Assembly (NCBI RefSeq): GCF_000003815.2
Contig: NC_049994.1
Span: 9,893,148-9,957,147 of the forward strand
DNA length: 64,000 nucleotides
Direction: 5' to 3'
From: Branchiostoma floridae
Lineage: Eukaryota > Chordata > Leptocardii > Amphioxiformes > Branchiostomatidae
Shown: piece after piece, positions 23,501 to 32,906 of the stretch
Numbering within the stretch: the first letter of the stretch is position 1
How the letters are laid out: the number at the start of each line of letters is the position of its first letter
The notes under the pieces: model-generated
Told to the model about the DNA's origin: nothing
What the model saw: the letters and a program-made list of their open reading frames with translations, nothing else
Databases searched by the model: none
Made by a program: the position numbers and the translations under genes

Positions 23501-26500
23501 GAAGTCCTCAGCGAGGAGGTAAGAACTCTACTTACCAAGGGTGCGATAGAGGAGGTTGTCTACAACCGCACCCAGTTTGTTTCAACTTTGTTCACAGTAC
23601 CAAAGAAGACGGGAGGTTTGCGACCCGTTATCAACCTCAAGCCACTAAACAAGTTTCTACAGGTTCGACACTTCAAGATGGAGAGTCTAGCCATTCTGAA
23701 AGATCTCATCCAGCCAGGGGATTATATGGGAAAGATCGACCTGAGAGATGCGTATTTCACCATCCCGGTAGACGTGGGCAGCCGCAGATTCCTGACGTTC
23801 CAGTGGCGAGGTCGTCTGTACCAGTTCCGCTGCGTCCCGTTTGGGATGTCGAGCGCCCCAAGAGTGTTCACGAAGGTACTGAAGGTGCCCGTCGCACTTC
23901 TGAGAAGACGTGGTTTCCGTCTGATCGTCTACCTGGACGACATCCTGATGTTTGGCCGATCCAGAGAAGAGTGCAGAGAAGCACTGATGGCAGCGCTGGA
24001 AGTACTGTCACAGCTAGGCTTCGTTCCGAACAGAGAGAAGTCAGTGTTGGAGCCAACACAACGCATCACCTTCCTAGGGTCAGGCGTAGATTCGTCACGA
24101 ATGGTAACTTTTCTTCCCGACAACAAGTTGCGGGAGTTACAACAGCTGGCGGACACTACCCTGTCTGCAGTCGTGCCCGTCTCAGCGAGAGAGTTGGCGA
24201 GTCTGATAGGGAAGCTGCAAGCCACAACAGGGTCAGTTTGGCACGCTCCACTTCACTTCAGAAGTCTTCAACGCCTGCTCATCACAGTTCTCCGAGTGAC
24301 AAGAGGAGACTGGGGGCATCCAGTGCCGCTGACAGAGGCAGCGCGAGAAGACTTAAGGTGGTGGAGAGATCTTCTTCCAGACCACAACAGCCGTCCAATC
24401 CTTTTGCCCACAGCGGACATGGTTGTGGAGACAGATGCGTCTACTGTCGGATGGGGCGGATTCTGCAACGGCATCCACACAGGAGGTCGCTGGTCTGCAG
24501 AGGAGAAGACAGCACACATAAACGTGTTGGAACTGCAGGCTGCATCCATGGCAGTTCAGGCTTTCTGCAGAGACATGGAAAGCGGACACATCAGAGTTCG
24601 CTCCGACAACTCTACGGTGGTGGCATATCTAAATCATCTGGGAGGCACAAGGTCTCTAGACTTGCTGAACGTGACCTTGGATCTGTGGCAGTGGTGCACA
24701 GACAGGAACCTGTCCATTTCAGCAGTGCACATCCCAGGCAAGGAGAATGTGCGAGCGGACTTCAGTTCTCGACATTTCTTCGTGGCCACAGAATGGACTC
24801 TGGACCGGCATACGTTCCTGAGTCTGCAGGCGAAGTTTCCACTACTCTCCAAGGGGGTGGATCTGTTCGCGTCCCGAACCAACCGTCAGCTACCTCAGTA
24901 CGTTTCCTGGCACCCAGAGCCAGAAGCAGTGGGGACGGACGCCTTCACGGTGAGCTGGAGCAGGTGGGAACTGCCGTATGCCTTCCCTCCTTTCCTTCTG
25001 GTCGCACGGACACTCAGGAAAGTCCAGTTAGACGAGGCTCATCTGCTTCTCATAGCTCCGGTGTGGGAAACAGCTTGCTGGTATCCAGTTCTTCTAGAGA
25101 TGTTGGTCGAGGAACCAGTTCTGTTACCTCGTCACAAGCACCTTCTCACGCAGCCGGAGTCCGGCAGAGCGCACCCAGAGGGGGACAAGCTTCGTCTAGC
25201 CGCATGGCATGTTTGCGGAGACAACATTCTGAGTACGGCATTTCGCCGGGAGTCAGTAAGATATTACTGGCCTCCTGGAGACCAGGCACACAGAAGCTCT
25301 ACACAGCAGCCTGGGAAAAGTGGAACAGCTGGTGTGGTGAAAGGAACATTGATCCGGTTTCAGCACCTGTGAGTGAAGTTCTAGATTTTTTGCTGTCCTT
25401 ATTTGACAAGGGTCTACAATATAGGACCTTGAATGTTTATAGGTCCGCCATTTCAACAACTCACCTTCCGGTGGAAGGTCTACCTTTAGGTTCTCATGCT
25501 TTAGTGAAAAGATTCATGAAAGGAGTGTTTGAACTACGACCAGCCTTACCGAAGTATCAGTATACTTGGGACGTGAGTAGAGTTCTAAGTTTATTAAAGT
25601 CCTGGTCACCGGCAAGAACTTTGTCGCTCAAGCAACTTACTTTGAAATTGGTTATGCTGATAGCATTGGTGTCTGCAGGCAGGGAACAATCCCTCTCCTT
25701 GCTGGATGTTAGATACAAGAAGAAGACCTCGGATGGAGTATGTTTCACCATTAACAGGTTATCAAAGACTTCTAGGCCTGGCAGAGTGACACATGACATT
25801 GTTCTACCTAGTTTTCCACGGGACAAAAGAATTTGTCCTGTCTTCTATTTGAAGGAATATGTTTCTAGAACTAGAAGTTTTCGTTTGTGTGACAGTTTTT
25901 TGTTTCGGGCAATGGTGGAACCTCATCAAGCGGTTGGCTCTACCACCATTGCCCGGTGGCTAAAGTTAGTCCTCCAGGAGGCGGGGGTGGACACTAACAA
26001 GTTTACGGGCCACTCAACAAGGAGTGCAGCTGTCTCAGCTGCGGCGTTAAAGGGAGTTTCAGCCAAGGACATAATGAAAATGGCAAACTGGTCTACTTCA
26101 TCTACGTTCGAGAAGTTCTACAGGAAACCTGTCAAGTCTTGCAACTTTGGCCGTAAGATCCTGGCCTCAGGCTACGAAGTCACCTGAAGTCATTCTCTGA
26201 CTGACAACAGAGGGGATGCAGGAGACAATTACAAATTGTACTAACCTGTGCAGGACAGGTGTAATTGTCCTTGCATCCCTCGTTGTCAGGCAGACGCCCA
26301 CCCGGAGAGAGGCGGAATTCTACATGTTCCTGTGAAGTCCCTCCCAACACTACTTCTGCCAGGAGTTCTGCAAACAGTAGACTGGTGCGCATGCGCCGCG
26401 AGGAACCATGGGTAACCGGTGACCTTTGAACTTTGGGAGCTACCAAGTGAGGCACATGGGGGTGTCAAGCTCAGATACACCTGAAGTCATTCTCTGCCTG

Positions 26501-29500
26501 ACAACGAGGGATGCAAGGACAATTACACCTGTCCTGCACAGGTTAGTACAATTTGTAATTTTAGAGTAAACTGCCACAGTGCCACTAGTAGAATTTATTA
26601 CCGACTTGTTGCCTGCATAGCTTGAAATACATTTGTATCGTTTCTTCCTTACAGAAAGAAGGCAAAAAGAGCAAAGCAGGGTAAGCGCTGCCGTCTTCCA
26701 GGCGTGGAGACGGAAGTTTTGCGGGAAATTGAGCAGGAAGAAGAGCAGAGGAGGAGAGAGAAGATCCGTCAGGCAAAGAGGAGATCAGCTGGATGTGAGT
26801 TGAGGGAAAAAGAAAACTTTAGGACTGCTCATAAATGTTAATGCTAACTGATTTTGCCAACATTTCCAATCTGGCTGGCCAGGTAGTTTTGGCAATTGAA
26901 GAGTAAAAGTCTATGTAAATAAACATTTTATTAAATTTAGTTTTTTGGTTTTGCAAACAGCCCGGCCCGGAACAGGGTGGGAAATGTGTTTTAGCATAAC
27001 ACAGTGTTTTGGATAAGAAAAAAACATTCTGTGATCTTGAACAAGTGAGGAAGAGAAATCAAGAGAAGATGTCCTATTCAGTGTCATTTTAACCCATCTC
27101 TATTTCATTAGTTTTGATTTTTGGTCTAATAAAATGAAATTCTATTGATTATTGCACAGTTAAGAAAGCATAGATTCCAGCTTGACTGTGTGATCTTCTG
27201 TGTTTCAGCCTCCCAGGTTCTTCCAGACAACACCAGTACAACATCAGAGTCCTTCACAACAGCCTCAGAGAAGGATCTGTCTGATGTAGAAGGGGTAAGA
27301 CGTCCTTCTCATTTCTGTCTTTGTTTCCTCTGGCCAAGAATGCAACCCTATATCACCATTACTATAAAACAAGGCCAAGTCAGTGGTGGGTTTTACTGAA
27401 AAGGGACTATAGCAGTAGAATTGAAAAGTTTTGTCTTAAGAGTAGTAAAATATAGTTGATAGAAAGAAAGATTATGAAGATTCTGAATATATACATTGCT
27501 TGTAAGAAATGGTTTTGTATGCTATTGTATATCTTGAAATGATGCTAATGAAATGTTCACAGAATTTTTACTCTTGTGGTTTCTGCTGTTCACCATGTCT
27601 GAATTCATGACACTTGGAACTTACCTTTCTGAAGTATTGTAACAGCACTACAGAACTGATTCAACTGTGAACTTGAAACAAGTACTTTAAAATGAATTAG
27701 TATAAGAATTTCACATCTCTACCATTCCTGTAGCCCAGCACTGCAGAGTCTGAGGAAGAACCTACAGAAATTCCTGTGGACATTCCTGTTGTGCTGAAGG
27801 ACAGGCTGGAGGAAGATCACATCATGATATGCAAGAGAGGAAAGGTACTATACTTCTTCCAGTTACTAGAATATTTTGAAACTTTCTGATTGATGTCTAT
27901 CACCATTCAACAATGATACAGTGCTGTACTAGCCCTGAAGTCTATTAGTAAAATCCTTACTATTACTAGTACAAGTATGTAATATTTCTCAAAAATGAAT
28001 TGTGGTAGCTAAATTTTAGGAAAAGAAAAACAATATACAATGTATGTAAAAGTATGGGTTGTAACGTACATTTGCTGTAACTGTTTTGCTATTATTGTAA
28101 TCTCATCCTATCACACACCAGGCCTGTTACTTATTTACAAGTGTCAAGCAAGGGCCCTTGCGTAACATCCTATGATCAGTCCTTTGGCTGCTTTTGCATG
28201 GGGCCATCATATATTCCCCCTCCAGTTGTTGGAGGGAAAGTTACTGGCCAATCAACTCGCTTCTTGATCATAGGTACAGACATGATTGGCTGGTGACAAT
28301 TGGCCAGTGTAAATAGAGCTAGAAGGACAGATTTCAGCCCAGTATGTCAGAGTCTGAGTGTGGTTTTTAACCTGGTGAAATAAAAGAAATTGAAATGTAA
28401 ATTGCTGTTGCTTGACTGACATATACAAGCAGTGGGCCTTACATGAGAGGATGTATAATCTAGCATAATGAGATTCACACAATAGTGGTGTAATTGTTCA
28501 TGTTCCTGTAGTTGGTCCAGTTACCCTGCCAGCCCAACGTGATCACAATCCTGGAGAACTATCTGCGGTTCTTCGCTGCGAAGGGAACGTCCGTGTCGGA
28601 CAGACTCCACCACCAGCTGTCCAGAGCTGCCCAGCCCTTCGCGGCCAAGTTTCCCACGCCTTCCAACGTCCACTCCACCAGGGTACCGCCTCCAGAACGC
28701 AAGTAGGGAACTCCCTTACTGTTTATCCTACTCCTAGCTAAGGTTGAACCTTTTGGACCAAAATTGTAATGGATATGGTTAGGAAGATTTACTGTCCTGA
28801 GTAAATTTATAGTCAACTGGCACAGATGGCTTTTAGACTAGAAGGCAACCTCGCCAGCTAACTTCAAATCACAATTCTTTCGATTCCATTTTTTCAATTA
28901 TTTATTGATATACCAACATTGCAGACATATAGGGAAGGCAGCCAGAATGGCATTGATATTTACAGAATTAGATCTGAGAGTAGGTAGTTCCAGCACATCA
29001 CTCTTTCCACAAATGTGGAAGGGGTGATTTGTATTTTCAAATTACAAATAAATTCCCAACCATGTTCTGGATAAGGGCGGGAGGCTATGGTTGGCTATGT
29101 GTGACAGGCGGGTTTACCTACAGCATGATATAGAGTGTGTTTTGTGTTTGCTGTACTACAGTGTGGATCTGGTGAAAGAAGTTGTGGACGGCGTGCGCAT
29201 CATGTTCGACTTCATCCTGCCACTCACACTGCTGTACCAGGATGAGGAGGTCCAGCACACACAGATGGCCACCAGTACCTTCATTCCTCTCACACCACCA
29301 GTGGGACAGACAGAGTACGTACATACAGCTTTCTACTATCTTACACTAACACTTACCTCATCCCTCATACCACATATATGTCATTAAAGATTATGTTCAA
29401 ACCTCTCTTAATTTTTTCATCACACAATGATAGACAGGTAAGATTTACCTTACAAAAAGGATTTGTTGTATTGGGACTTAGTATTTTGATCCTCAGGCTA

Positions 29501-31687
29501 TTAAACTTGCAGGGACAGTGGCCTATTCTCGCATCTTCATTTTTTATATCATGGATAGGATTGTGCTCCATGCTAAAAACGTACGTAGTAACACTAACAC
29601 CTTTGATTGTCCTTTGCTGTTGTACAGAGCAGACCAGGCTGCCACCCCCCCACCTCCCAAGATACGAGTGACCCGGTCAGCCAGCCGTTCCCCCATCTGT
29701 CACGAGGCCCAGAAGTCCCACGAACCGTATCCGCTCCGAGATTCTGCCGTGAAGTTCAGTCCAGGTCAGGCATTGGCCTCCAAATCAGACGGTTTGAGTC
29801 TTCGCCGTTCGCGCCGGTTTTCCATGGATCAGGAGCCCGCCTTGTCTCTCCCTCCCACGCAGCGTAAGCGTCGTCATTCCAGCATCAGCCACGCCCAACC
29901 GCTGCCGGCGGCCGTGAGACAGGCCGAGACTCAGACTCCGTCCCCGCCACCCCTCATCCCCGCCCCTCCCCCTCCCCCTGGGGAGCCTGCAACGGCCATG
30001 GACGTCTCCGACAAACTTTCTAGTGTAGACACTGCCGCGGCAGAGGTGAAAGTACAACATAAGGCTTTGCTGGATGAAGCAATGTGTAAACTCCTCCCGG
30101 ATGATTTCAGTCAGGATGGACAGAACCCTCCATCGCTAATCTATGGAGCTCAGCATCTCCTGAGGTTGTTTGGTAAGTAACAAGAATTATAGGTGCAATG
30201 GCTTACCTCATTGGGAAGGTCTGGGGTTCAATTTCCAAAGACCTTCAAAATGGTACGTACATTACTGCCTTTTCTGCCTAGCACCTATTAGCAGGTTCTT
30301 AGCAAGGCATGCGTCATTGCATCATCTGGACGCACTTTTCCTAAAATAGAAAGAAATTGGACACACTAGATGCCCTTACACTGGGGAGTAGATCCTCTGA
30401 CCGAGGATACCACTAGGTCATTTGTGGTCACAGTCTTCTATTGTGACCTCTCTGACAGTAATTTTGGCCCTCATGATACCTTAGAATGCAACATTTTAAC
30501 TTGAAATTCTTGAAAACTCTGCACCATGGAAGGTAGATGCCCCCTGACCCCCCTAAAATTGTCGCGCCTATATTACTTACTGCCACTCACAAGAAATTTG
30601 GACCCCTATGATAAAATCCTAGCTGAAAGCCTGCTTATGAGAAAGAGTATGGGAGTTAGACACACCCACTGCCAGTGGATTAGCCTCCTAATGAAGTGGC
30701 CTGTGTGGCCCATGGGCTATTGAAAAAGAAATGGGTACTGCCCCCATATACTGACATACTCAAAAAGGTTTTAACTAACTTTTGATGAGGTTGTGGGTTA
30801 TGGTTGACCTGAAAAGTTTGCATGTTACACTAATTCATGACACGTGTGCATGTGTTTATTTCAGTGAAACTTCCAGAGTTACTTGGCAAGATGCACCTAC
30901 CTGAAGTCAAGTCTAAGATATTGTGTTACCATTTGCAACTGTTCCTGAAGTAAGTCTCATAGTTGTCTTCGATATTAAACATACCTTGTTATGTTATGCT
31001 TGTGTCATTTATCAGTTGGAGTTTCATGTTTTACAATATAAGTGTTGGCAAATTTCAGTTTGATGATGAGCACTTTATCTTCAACAACTTGTGTGTTTTC
31101 ACCACATTTCATGTGCTTTGTCATATCTGGAAAGAGTCCATAAATCAGATGACATATCATTCAGTTAGGCTATGCCAATTCAATTTCTTGGTTCTTGGGT
31201 TTTTGAAAGTACAAATATCACAAGAGGACATCATAAAGCTAGAGGGAGGGAGGAAAAGTTGAATATGACTGTATTCACTAATCTCCAAGCAGATCTTGCT
31301 GTGGCATGAAATAGTATCATAAGCTTGGGAAGGAGTTTGGCTAGCAGCGAAGCTGTGGCCAATGAAACTCCTCTGCTGGCTAAACTCCTTCCCAAGCTTA
31401 CATGTACATGTATGATACTATCTTATGCCACAGGAAAATTTGTCTGGGTATTCACACCATAAAACTTGGTGCACCAAAGCACAAACCTGGTCCTCAGGCT
31501 TCATTATCATGTTTTTCCAGTTAAGGTTTTTTTTTTAAATCTTAAATAAAACCAATGTGTCAATGTCTTCATGAATTTGGCCCACAGGTACTTGGCAGAC
31601 CACAGGGATGATCTGTTGCCAGCGACAGCCTACGTGAGTGCAGCTGAAGTTCTGGGCAACCTGAGACAACCTAAAGTCATTAGATGA
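17524..31687 (+). CDS. MSL3: MSL3, male-specific lethal 3 chromatin reader (564 aa, 11 exons)
   Basis: Exons: 17524-17628, 21240-21322, 21608-21703, 26655-26794, 27209-27294, 27734-27844, 28512-28702, 29162-29314, 29628-30172, 30865-30949, 31588-31687. All junctions are GT/AG and phase-consistent. The N-terminal chromodomain (about residues 10-85) reads [20 protein letters not shown] then YLIHFKGWN and [11 protein letters not shown], typical of MSL3/MRG15. The MRG domain starts near 190 ([15 protein letters not shown], then [14 protein letters not shown]). It is split by a Ser/Pro-rich disordered insert (about 322-470) before [20 protein letters not shown] and the C-terminal helices. The family belongs to the MSL complex that promotes H4K16 acetylation in the nucleus. 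MSL3 is preferred over MRG15 (MORF4L1) because of the split MRG domain and chromodomain details. Introns 1 and 3 are enlarged by retrotransposons. A candidate AATAAA lies far downstream at 32797. Confidence 0.93.
18055..18320. repeat. 266-bp TIR element with 9-bp TSD in MSL3 intron 1
   Basis: The ends are TACCCTGGGA and TCCCAGGGTA, flanked directly by GGTTCTCTA at 18046-18054 and 18321-18329. An inner inverted pair (GCCCGCCG with AGCGC, and complement) lies inside. It is GC-rich compared with its surroundings. The 9-bp duplication again suggests a Mutator-like mover. Confidence 0.8.
18435..21190 (-). mobile_element. 5'-truncated CR1/jockey-group LINE in MSL3 intron 1
   Basis: The element lies antisense to MSL3. 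Its 3' end is a short microsatellite tail (CATCTG repeats on the plus strand, 18435-18457), as in CR1/L2-type LINEs. The 5' end stops inside the endonuclease domain near 21190. The coding part is listed separately. A diverged 3'-end relative is seen at about 50940-51130. Confidence 0.85.
18516..21183 (-). pseudogene. LINE endonuclease/reverse transcriptase ORF, frameshifted
   Basis: The first frame (21183 to about 19750) covers the C-terminal half of an APE-type endonuclease ([33 protein letters not shown]) and the start of the reverse transcriptase ([28 protein letters not shown]). The second frame (19772 to 18516) continues with the fingers/palm ([29 protein letters not shown], catalytic FADD) and the thumb. 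The break falls near 19745-19755, where a short CACTGCA-like duplication appears to have shifted the frame. Otherwise the two frames are continuous and free of stops, so the copy is young. The missing 5' half plus the frameshift make it inactive. Confidence 0.88.
21343..21850. repeat. two copies of a (CAGTT)n-headed repeat
   Basis: At 21343 and again at 21769 a CAGTTCAGTT run precedes a sequence with TCCTC, a short spacer and GTGACACAA or ACAAGTCCCCATCAGGC. A third copy at 61632-61730 in the C3-like gene has the same order (CAGTTCAGTTCACTTCCTCT, then CACAAGTCTCTGTTAAGCAT). They are probably 3' ends of a retroelement with a pentamer tail. The first copy spans MSL3 intron 2 and the second intron 3, with exon 3 between them. 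Confidence 0.45.
22198..22348. repeat. DIRS left inverted terminal repeat
   Basis: This is complementary to the right repeat over about 150 bp, from the GTAATTGTCTCC end to CGCATGCGCACCAGTCT. Identity is high, with small differences only near the outer tip. Confidence 0.9.
22397..23173 (+). CDS. DIRS ORF1, gag-like basic protein (258 aa)
   Basis: The start is taken at the first ATG outside the left terminal repeat. The open frame itself begins at 22247, but that part lies in the repeat. The product is rich in Arg, Ser and Glu (N-terminus [18 protein letters not shown]), with a predicted helical segment around residues 145-175 ([20 protein letters not shown]) that could be a coiled coil. It has no zinc knuckle. 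In DIRS elements the first ORF plays the gag role; here that is inferred from position, size and charge. Confidence 0.75.
   Translation: MGSKRDKERFKNRTRASSKSSTAGRHARSGRGGSERRSSERRREEDGASPRSMRRHVRRGGRHDSRQPSSSPSMPRLSAVRGLLVAAEVHQPPKSPAHEEVDLPSTVEVSEEEKNGEESDGGGDGKRRKDGNNNGDIPSEPELVDASGVRITALENNFSLLSEKLDGLQELMMSQFSQPKKRRSASPTGSAPGKRRRRHDRRSPARVETEEESVSDVSEGGQSAWKPFDPTNKTVKHPWVADDNVLEETEKYFKHSKQ
23276..25372 (+). CDS. DIRS reverse transcriptase / RNase H (698 aa)
   Basis: RT motifs appear in order: [14 protein letters not shown] (about residue 116), [13 protein letters not shown] (about 155), [14 protein letters not shown] (about 190) and catalytic YLDD (219-222). RNase H follows with [11 protein letters not shown] (Asp near 387), HINVLELQA and [14 protein letters not shown]-terminal region with [17 protein letters not shown] and [10 protein letters not shown], typical of the DIRS RT-RNase H polyprotein, completes it. 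No stop or frameshift interrupts it. The last about 170 nt overlap the recombinase ORF in another frame. It makes the DNA copy of the element RNA. Confidence 0.93.
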   Translation: MTREALRRSTDLQPVPDDSQLLHGGRLVHFLQQWKQVTSDPWILQCVTGYRLEFATTPPVQQRIPHCRPRSPEQVEVLSEEVRTLLTKGAIEEVVYNRTQFVSTLFTVPKKTGGLRPVINLKPLNKFLQVRHFKMESLAILKDLIQPGDYMGKIDLRDAYFTIPVDVGSRRFLTFQWRGRLYQFRCVPFGMSSAPRVFTKVLKVPVALLRRRGFRLIVYLDDILMFGRSREECREALMAALEVLSQLGFVPNREKSVLEPTQRITFLGSGVDSSRMVTFLPDNKLRELQQLADTTLSAVVPVSARELASLIGKLQATTGSVWHAPLHFRSLQRLLITVLRVTRGDWGHPVPLTEAAREDLRWWRDLLPDHNSRPILLPTADMVVETDASTVGWGGFCNGIHTGGRWSAEEKTAHINVLELQAASMAVQAFCRDMESGHIRVRSDNSTVVAYLNHLGGTRSLDLLNVTLDLWQWCTDRNLSISAVHIPGKENVRADFSSRHFFVATEWTLDRHTFLSLQAKFPLLSKGVDLFASRTNRQLPQYVSWHPEPEAVGTDAFTVSWSRWELPYAFPPFLLVARTLRKVQLDEAHLLLIAPVWETACWYPVLLEMLVEEPVLLPRHKHLLTQPESGRAHPEGDKLRLAAWHVCGDNILSTAFRRESVRYYWPPGDQAHRSSTQQPGKSGTAGVVKGTLIRFQHL
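25204..26187 (+). CDS. DIRS tyrosine recombinase (327 aa)
   Basis: The start is set at an ATG inside the end of the RT ORF. The protein has an N-terminal SAM-like core-binding part (about 15-110) and a C-terminal catalytic domain. Likely catalytic residues are Arg in SAGREQ (160), the H-x-x-R box GHSTRSAA (H270, R273) and Tyr in FEKFYRKP (306). The stop codon overlaps the start of the internal complementary region. It is inferred to integrate a circular DNA intermediate without target duplication, as in known DIRS elements. The same frame stays open a further 610 codons upstream. Confidence 0.9.
   Translation: MACLRRQHSEYGISPGVSKILLASWRPGTQKLYTAAWEKWNSWCGERNIDPVSAPVSEVLDFLLSLFDKGLQYRTLNVYRSAISTTHLPVEGLPLGSHALVKRFMKGVFELRPALPKYQYTWDVSRVLSLLKSWSPARTLSLKQLTLKLVMLIALVSAGREQSLSLLDVRYKKKTSDGVCFTINRLSKTSRPGRVTHDIVLPSFPRDKRICPVFYLKEYVSRTRSFRLCDSFLFRAMVEPHQAVGSTTIARWLKLVLQEAGVDTNKFTGHSTRSAAVSAAALKGVSAKDIMKMANWSTSSTFEKFYRKPVKSCNFGRKILASGYEVT
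26181..26294. repeat. DIRS internal complementary region
   Basis: The first half is the complement of the outermost left terminus (ATTCTCTGACTGACAACAGA) and the second half the complement of the outermost right terminus (TTGCATCCCTCGTTGTCAGG). They are joined at a shared AATTAC. This is the template expected for circularisation of DIRS DNA. Confidence 0.9.
26379..26560. repeat. DIRS right inverted terminal repeat
   Basis: This is the complement of the left repeat, from AGACTGGTGCGCATGCG outward. It extends about 30 bp further than the left one (CTGTCCTGCACAGGTTAGTA), an asymmetry usual in DIRS elements. Confidence 0.88.
30189..30420 (+). repeat. tRNA-derived SINE in MSL3 intron 9
   Basis: An A-box-like GGTGCAATGGC is followed by a B-box-like GGGGTTCAATTTCC about 30 bp later, then a non-tRNA body (GCAAGGCATGCGTCATTGC). 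It is degenerate and without a clear tail. Confidence 0.45.
31283..31450. repeat. hairpin MITE in MSL3 intron 10
   Basis: The arms share GTGGCAT, ATAGTATCAT and AAGCTTGGGAAGGAGTTT with complements around a short loop. The right arm has a small ACATGTACATGT insertion. The left end begins CTCCAAGCAGA, similar to the ends at 38999-39126. Confidence 0.7.
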
Positions 31688-32906
31688 CTCCTGTGTCATT
31701 CCAGTGGTACATGTGCTGTACCCTCTTAGCTGTTACTGTATTTGTTACTTGTACTGTAGTAAAATGTTTCGTGAAGTAAGCCAGAGTATTTTTTGTTATG
31801 TGATGTACCCAACAGGGTAGGTGCAACATACCAGCCTGTTATCCATCATATTGTAGCTCTGTTTGCCCTGTCACATCGTCCTCATAACAGTATAATGGTA
31901 AAAGGCTTTCAACAGACATTTGAAGTCTGAAGTGACACTGTTACTGAGAAATATTTCTTCTCCGAAATGCCAGCAAATGGTTTTTATTTAAAACTAATAC
32001 AGGAGGTAAGGGCCAAACATCTCAGTGTGTACTATTATGTGTGGAAGCATTTGTTGGAGCAAATTGGAGCAAGAATAGGATACATTCCAAGCTGTCTTTT
32101 TGGATTTTTTTTCCGAGTTCTACTAATTAACAAAATCCACATCAACTCAAGATACAAGAAATCTATAATCTCTAACAAACTTTTAAAGTCGATATTCAAC
32201 TTTTTTTTCAATCAGAATGCCTGACGGGCTTATGTTTCTTTGTATGTTTCTGGTGCTATGATATATTTATATACACATAGTTGTCATGTTGTGATGTCAT
32301 TGTGTCCAACAGTATGCAATAGCAATACAAGTATGTCTGTACCACTACATAACATGTATGACAAGAGAACAATTCATTGTGCAGTACTCTTTCTGCAAAC
32401 TTCAGGAGTTTTCAGGAAACTTCATAAACTAAAGTTAAGCTTGGTGATATTTTATTTCAAGAACAAAATCTGGCACAAACAAAAAAGATTGCTGGATGAA
32501 TTGTTGGTGCATACCAATATGACCACATTTGTACCACTAGATCTGGTATACAAGATTCTACAAAAGTAGCCTTGAAGTTGTTCTCAATGGAACATGTGAA
32601 ATATTTTCATCAATTATGTAAATGTAACACTCTGTAACTTCACTCATTGACTCAAAAATAGATCTTGCAGCTGCAAAGTGCTTAACCAGTCTTCATTTAT
32701 ACAATTTACAAAATTTCTCAAACATAACCTTCTTCCTTCCTTGTTGTCTGCCCCTTTGCTGTAAGATGTGGGCAACTTATTTCAATTTCCTGTTCAAATA
32801 AATGCCCTCTTGCATTGATGTCCCTACAATCATATTTACATTGAGAAAGCACAATCCATGATGTTTTTACAAGAAAAGAATTGTTTTCATAGTCTTTACA
32901 TATGAA
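31688..32906. other. convergent 3' flank between MSL3 and MDH1B
   Basis: The two genes end tail to tail 1.2 kb apart. The region is AT-rich with no exon. An AATAAA on the plus strand at 32797-32802 could serve a long MSL3 3' UTR, which would then almost reach the MDH1B stop. Confidence 0.4.

Larger units (their letters stand above)
22198..26560 (+). mobile_element. structurally complete DIRS retrotransposon (about 4.36 kb) in MSL3 intron 3
   Basis: The element has the DIRS hallmarks: inverted terminal repeats, an internal complementary region that matches the outer ends of both repeats, three overlapping or adjacent ORFs, and a tyrosine recombinase in place of an integrase. It lies in the same direction as MSL3. 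No clear target duplication is seen; both termini share GTAATT, which is expected for recombinase-mediated insertion. All three ORFs are intact, so the copy could be recent. Confidence 0.93.
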
